Below are positions 59,810 to 64,000 of a stretch of DNA of 64,000 nucleotides, in pieces. Both the position numbers and the translations under genes were made by a program. This DNA is from UMGS1958 sp045542415 (lineage in GTDB: Bacteria > Bacillota > Clostridia > UBA1381): positions 1-64,000 of the forward strand of contig JAZQKZ010000088.1 in assembly GCA_045542415.1 (NCBI GenBank), in the 5' to 3' direction. The notes below the pieces were generated by a model. The model saw nothing but the letters and a program-made list of their open reading frames with translations. It searched no databases and was not told where the DNA came from. How positions within the stretch are numbered: the first letter of the stretch is position 1; each line of letters starts with the position of its first letter.

Positions 59810-61071
59810 TAGGGGAGCTGTTAAGCTTCATAGACAAAAGCCCCGTAAGCTTCTTTGCGGTTAAAAATATTACAGACAGACTCGATGCAGTGGGTTTTTA
59901 CGCTCTTGACGAAAGAGATGAGTGGAAAATCGAATGCGGAAAAGGGTATTACTGTGTGCGTAATGATTCATCGGTAATAGCATTTAAAGTGCCGCATAGG
60001 AAATATGAGTCGCTAATGATAGCAGCGGCACATTCGGATTCACCGTCATTTGCCATAAAGCCGAACGCTGAAAATGTGCGTGAGGGTGCATATGTAATGC
60101 TTGATACAGAGTGTTACGGCTCGGCGATAATGTCAAGCTGGTTTGATATACCGCTCTCTGTTGCCGGACGTGTTGTAAGGGATACGGAGTATGGAATAAA
60201 AACGGAGCTTATTAATATTGACCGTGACAGTCTTATTATTCCAAATGTGGCAATTCATATGGAAAGAGATATAAACAATGCTCATAAATACAATCCGCAA
60301 AAGGAGCTTGTTCCGTTGTACGGAATGCAGGAATCACAGGGCGGTTTTTATGAGGAAATAGGCGATAATATCGGGTATGATATGTATCTTTATAACCGTA
60401 TGAGTGCAAGAGTGTGGGGAAATAATAACGAGCTTTTCAGCGCTCCGAGAATTGATGATCTGGAATGTGCATACTGCATTGCAAAGGCTTTTGAGGACAG
60501 TGAAGAAACAACAGCATTGCAGGTTATGGCGGTATTTGACAATGAAGAGGTGGGCAGTTCAACCATGCAGGGAGCAAACTCAGATTTTCTCAGCAATGTG
60601 CTTGAACGTGTAAACGAATCTCTTGGATATAAACCGTCACATCTGATGCGTACAAAGGCAGCAGGCTTTATGATAAGTGCCGACAATGCACATGCTGTTC
60701 ACCCGAATGCAATGGAGAAAAGCTGTCCGTCAAACAGACCGGTTATTAATAAGGGTATTGTGATTAAGCGGAATGCAAACCGCCGATATACAACGGATGC
60801 AGTATCGGAAGCGATGTTCAGAAAAATATGTGACACTGCTGATATTCCATATCAGTTTTTCACTAACAGAAGTGACATGCCGGGTGGCTCGACATTAGGA
60901 AATATTTCAAATGAGCAGCTGTCGCTCGCAACGGTAGATATAGGTCTTGCTCAGCTTGCAATGCATTCATCGTATGAAACGGCAGGCTGTGCGGATGCGG
61001 AGTATCTGTACAGGGCGATAAAGGCGTTTTATGAAAGTAATTTAGGAAAAAAGGAGTCAGCAAATGAATAG
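59797..61071 (+). CDS. apeB: M18 family aminopeptidase
   Basis: A 424-residue zinc aminopeptidase of the aspartyl-aminopeptidase (M18) family. Metal ligands fit 'AAAHSDSPSFAIKP' near residue 76, the Asp in 'PRIDDLECAY' near 221 and 'FDNEEVGSSTMQGA' near 249, with the last His in 'LAMHSSYETAG' near 390. It removes N-terminal residues from peptides in the cytoplasm, probably in protein turnover. It overlaps the kinase gene upstream by 13 bp and the next kinase gene by 8 bp, so it is co-transcribed with signalling genes, an odd combination for a housekeeping peptidase. Confidence 0.92.
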   Translation: MDKLIGELLSFIDKSPVSFFAVKNITDRLDAVGFYALDERDEWKIECGKGYYCVRNDSSVIAFKVPHRKYESLMIAAAHSDSPSFAIKPNAENVREGAYVMLDTECYGSAIMSSWFDIPLSVAGRVVRDTEYGIKTELINIDRDSLIIPNVAIHMERDINNAHKYNPQKELVPLYGMQESQGGFYEEIGDNIGYDMYLYNRMSARVWGNNNELFSAPRIDDLECAYCIAKAFEDSEETTALQVMAVFDNEEVGSSTMQGANSDFLSNVLERVNESLGYKPSHLMRTKAAGFMISADNAHAVHPNAMEKSCPSNRPVINKGIVIKRNANRRYTTDAVSEAMFRKICDTADIPYQFFTNRSDMPGGSTLGNISNEQLSLATVDIGLAQLAMHSSYETAGCADAEYLYRAIKAFYESNLGKKESANE

Positions 61072-62707
61072 TTTTGGTTTTCTTGTTCTTTCGGGAGCAT
61101 GTGTAATGACTTTGATTATTGTTATTACTGTTGTTTTGAGAAATTATTATGCTCTGAAAAAGATTCAAAGAGATAAAATCAGGGAGCTTGGCGGCGAAAG
61201 AAAGCTTTATGAGACGGTGTATAATTCGGGAAGCGAATTATATGTAGTACTGGGTGCTTCGGATAAAATTCCGAGATATGTAAGCAGCGGCTCGCTGGAT
61301 TTGCTCGGTATAAAGAAAGCTGATATCATGGCGGATGTATATGCACTGAAGAGGGGTGTCACACCAGCGGATATAAGCGGCTTTGAAAAGGAGTATTCGC
61401 AGTGGAAAAAGGATTCTCCGATTGAGCGTGAATTTGAATATGTACATATGACCAGTGGTGACAGAAAGGTCGGAATGGCAAGTATCAGCTATAACAGAAT
61501 GGATGACAGCTACTGCGTTTTTATCCGTGATATCACATCAGAAGCAGGCGAGAAGCAGAGAATCCGTAACGAGCTTGAGCAGATAAGAAATATGAATAAA
61601 TACCGTAATGAATTTATTTCAAATATTTCTCATGAGATCAGAACACCTATAAACAGTATTCAGGGTCAGCTCAAGCTGGTAGAGATGAACGCGTCAAATG
61701 CAGAGGAAGTAAAGCGTTATGCGGTGGGTATTACCGAGCAGACCAATGTACTTCTCGGATTACTTAACGATATGTTTGACATTTCAAAGCTTGAAAGCGG
61801 AGACGTTGTTCTTGATAACAATGAATTTGACCTGATGACACTTGCACAGCGTATGAAGGAAGCATACGGAGCATCATCAAGAGAAAGAGGACTTGAATTT
61901 AACCTTGAAATGAGCGATTTCAATGTCCGATTCCTCATGGGCGATATAAAGAGATTACAGCAGATACTTATCGCATTTATTTCACATGCGGAGAATGTGA
62001 CTCCTTCGGGCGGCAGTCCGTCGCTTAATATTCGTCAGATGAACAGAGCAACCGATAAGGTTAATATTCTGTTCAGAGTAAAGGACGGAGGTCCGAGACT
62101 CACGCAGCATGAAAGTGCGGCAATGTTTGAAGCAGGAACATCAGGAAACATTGCGCTTACAGTAGCAAACCAGCTTATAAGAGTTATGGGCGGTCAGCTG
62201 ATGTTTGACAGCCGCGAGGATGGAAACGACTTCTCGATATTCTTTACGTTCCCGTTAGCTGACAGGGTACAGGATATGAGTCTGCCGGTGGAAAGTGCGG
62301 AAGAACTTGTAAATAAAGAATTTACATTTGATGGATGTAGAATTCTTATGGCAGAGGACAACAGCACCAATGCGGAGATAGCAAAGGAATTGCTTGAAAT
62401 GATGGGTGCAGAGGTTGATATTGCGGAAAACGGTGCGGTTGCACTTAATAAGTTTATGAACGGCGGAGTCGGAAGATATCATGTAATATTGATGGATATC
62501 CAGATGCCGGAAATGGACGGTCTTGAGGCTGCGAGAAGAATCAGAGCGCTTTCGGGTGCAGAGGCAAAGGTAATACCGATATTTGCATTGTCGGCAAATG
62601 CCTTTGTTGAGGATAAGAACCGTTCGCTTGCAGCAGGTATGAACGGACATATAGCAAAGCCGATTGATTTCGAGGTTTTGAAAGCTGAATTGGCAAAATA
62701 CTTATAA
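61064..62707 (+). CDS. Hybrid histidine-kinase-like protein with degenerate ATPase domain
   Basis: A 547-residue membrane protein. One N-terminal transmembrane helix (about 5-26), a PAS-like domain (about 50-165), HisKA with His190 ('NISHEIRTPINSI'), a decayed ATPase domain, and an intact receiver (Asp478 in 'ILMDIQMPEMDG', Lys in 'HIAKPIDF'). In the ATPase part the N-box asparagine is absent ('LIAFISHAENVTPSG'), the DxGxG loop reads 'DGGPR', and the GTGLGL loop reads 'SGNIALTV'. It probably cannot use ATP itself and may act as a phosphate acceptor or scaffold for the larger kinase two genes upstream. Overlaps the aminopeptidase gene. Confidence 0.85.
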   Translation: MNSFGFLVLSGACVMTLIIVITVVLRNYYALKKIQRDKIRELGGERKLYETVYNSGSELYVVLGASDKIPRYVSSGSLDLLGIKKADIMADVYALKRGVTPADISGFEKEYSQWKKDSPIEREFEYVHMTSGDRKVGMASISYNRMDDSYCVFIRDITSEAGEKQRIRNELEQIRNMNKYRNEFISNISHEIRTPINSIQGQLKLVEMNASNAEEVKRYAVGITEQTNVLLGLLNDMFDISKLESGDVVLDNNEFDLMTLAQRMKEAYGASSRERGLEFNLEMSDFNVRFLMGDIKRLQQILIAFISHAENVTPSGGSPSLNIRQMNRATDKVNILFRVKDGGPRLTQHESAAMFEAGTSGNIALTVANQLIRVMGGQLMFDSREDGNDFSIFFTFPLADRVQDMSLPVESAEELVNKEFTFDGCRILMAEDNSTNAEIAKELLEMMGAEVDIAENGAVALNKFMNGGVGRYHVILMDIQMPEMDGLEAARRIRALSGAEAKVIPIFALSANAFVEDKNRSLAAGMNGHIAKPIDFEVLKAELAKYL

Positions 62708-62741
62708 TATTGTATATTAACTATGAAAGGAGAAATCCTTA

Positions 62742-64000
62742 ATGCCGGATAAAAAGAAATTTAAGCTGAGCAAAAAACAGGGATTATATGCGGTGGCAGG
62801 AGTGGCATTGGTGGGTAGTCTCGCAGCAGCGGCAATTACGTCACCGGATATGCTCTACAGTATATTTGACCCTGATAAATACAGCTTTACTGATACCGGA
62901 AAAAACGGAAATGTAGCATATAACGCCTCTGAGGGGGTAGGTAACGGTTCGGGAGATGAAGACGATTCATTAAAATCCAACCAATCAGCACAGAAGCCGG
63001 AGAATAATGAGTCGGACGATAAATCACTTGCCGACTCTCCGGAACAGAATGAGGCTACAATGAAGCCTGATGAGGAGCAGAACGAGAAGCCGGAGAATGC
63101 CCAAAGAGATAAGGACAAAGAATACAAAGGCAGCTCAGATGAGCCTTCAAAGCAGGCCGGTGTAGATAAGGACGGCTATTCAACCGTTAATACGGGAATA
63201 AGTACCGACCTTGCATCAAGCGAGGAGTCTGACGGTGAGGATCTGGGAGCAGATTCAGAGAATATGGTTGACTTGGGTAAGGATGATGGCAATATTGAGA
63301 GTGTGGTGGAGCAGATGACTCCGATGCCGAGAGTGACGCCAAGACCTACGGCTGTACCCGCACCTACGAAAAAGCCGAGTGATACAGTAGCAAAGCCTAC
63401 TCAGCGACCTATGTTTGACAGCAGCTCTTCGGGCGGATCGGGTAACAAGTCGGAATTGCCGCAAGTAAGCACACAGCCTGCAGTTACGGCAGAGCCTGCT
63501 CCGACAAAGGAGCCGGAAGTAACTCCGGCACCGACAAAGAAGCCGGAGGTAACGAAAGAACCCATGCCTACAGAGGCCCCGGAGCCTGTGAAGCCGTCGG
63601 AAATTATCAAGGATAATGAAGAGGCGGGGAACGAGGTTCAGATTTCAAAGGGTGAAATCGGTATAACAAATCATACGGGTGGCGGAGGCTCGGTAACATC
63701 GGGCGGTGCCACAAAAATTGATTTTACAAAGTTTACGGGTGACCAGTCGGAGGTCGAATACATACAGGTGTCATCAACAATAAAGACCATAGATTTTGAA
63801 ACTGCAAAGGTGCTGTTCCCGAATCTCAAGGGCTATGTTGTAAGTGAAAAGAATAAAAATTATATGAGTGTTGACGGAGTTCTGTATTCAAAGGACGGAA
63901 CCACATTATATGCATGTCCGGCAAAGGTTACGGAAATAACAGAGTTCCCGGAGGGACTTGAAACAATAGCAGACGGTGCTTTTATCGGTTCTTCAATTGA
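62742..64000 (+). CDS. Cell-surface protein with LRR-like repeats, partial at window end
   Basis: Open from ATG 62742 (AAAGGAGAAA upstream) to the end of the window; at least 419 residues, C-terminus missing. A short N-terminal hydrophobic helix (about 15-33) preceded by lysines anchors or exports it. Residues 40-200 are highly acidic and disordered. A proline/threonine/lysine-rich stretch follows (about 200-295, repeats of PxPTxKPE type), as in wall-spanning regions. From about 345, 'VEYIQVSSTIKTIDFETAKVLFPNLKGYVV' and 'EITEFPEGLETIADGAFIGSS' begin BspA-type leucine-rich repeats. It is probably a surface adhesin or binding protein. It lies 34 bp after the kinase-like gene. Confidence 0.78.
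   Translation, partial: MPDKKKFKLSKKQGLYAVAGVALVGSLAAAAITSPDMLYSIFDPDKYSFTDTGKNGNVAYNASEGVGNGSGDEDDSLKSNQSAQKPENNESDDKSLADSPEQNEATMKPDEEQNEKPENAQRDKDKEYKGSSDEPSKQAGVDKDGYSTVNTGISTDLASSEESDGEDLGADSENMVDLGKDDGNIESVVEQMTPMPRVTPRPTAVPAPTKKPSDTVAKPTQRPMFDSSSSGGSGNKSELPQVSTQPAVTAEPAPTKEPEVTPAPTKKPEVTKEPMPTEAPEPVKPSEIIKDNEEAGNEVQISKGEIGITNHTGGGGSVTSGGATKIDFTKFTGDQSEVEYIQVSSTIKTIDFETAKVLFPNLKGYVVSEKNKNYMSVDGVLYSKDGTTLYACPAKVTEITEFPEGLETIADGAFIGSSI

Overview
The window looks like a low-to-moderate G+C chromosome of an anaerobic gut-type Firmicute (class Clostridia). Grounds: Firmicute-style promoters (TTGACA/TATAAT-like boxes, mostly 17 bp apart), strong AGGAGG ribosome-binding sites, a YtrA-like GntR/ABC operon, a PMT-type mannosyltransferase of the kind seen in Clostridia, and carbohydrate genes (GH13, a GH115-like protein). 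Genus cannot be fixed from sequence alone.

Layout. 1-7.3 kb is housekeeping: a polar amino-acid ABC importer, aldose 1-epimerase, a branched-chain aminotransferase and a cytoplasmic GH13 enzyme. 7.3-28.7 kb is accessory DNA. Its left part (7.4-10.1 kb) has two unknown membrane genes between two copies of a possible structured RNA, then a Shedu (SduA) defence nuclease. Next come two complete tmRNA (ssrA) genes in inverted orientation, at 10283-10628 (+) and 28384-28724 (-), pointing towards each other across about 17.8 kb. A third tmRNA 3' fragment at 14224-14305 makes a direct repeat with the first, bounding a 3.7-kb segment (KAP NTPase, Mor-like regulator, small genes, a secreted stalk-domain protein and the stump of an amidoligase gene). 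From 14.5 to 28.1 kb lie a type II restriction-modification set with an XRE controller, a dGTPase-family HD enzyme, an amidoligase / class II glutamine amidotransferase / DUF960 cluster, and a mobilisation-replication module of two large serine recombinases around a DUF927 ATPase, resembling the ccr/cch arrangement of SCC-type cassettes. The region reads as a composite defence island grown by repeated insertion next to ssrA.

28.9-64 kb is chromosomal again: a GntR-regulated ABC exporter with two paralogous membrane subunits; a GH115-like protein and RadC; homoserine dehydrogenase, homoserine kinase and aspartate kinase; RlmB; an ACT-domain protein with a DUF711/UPF0210 protein; a serine hydrolase; a large fused glycosyltransferase; a Na/Pi cotransporter followed by a PhoB/PhoR-like two-component system; phosphoglycolate phosphatase; an EAL phosphodiesterase; two hybrid histidine kinases (one with a decayed ATP site) around an M18 aminopeptidase; and a surface protein that runs off the end.

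The least expected signals are the inverted tmRNA pair with a damaged second acceptor stem, an 82-nt intergenic hairpin family with covarying stems (three copies at 39.1, 40.6 and 41.7 kb, plus a longer relative at 4.2 kb), and a second possible RNA family flanking the two unknown genes at 7.6-8.5 kb. All database-level statements are recognition from memory of the families; no search was run.
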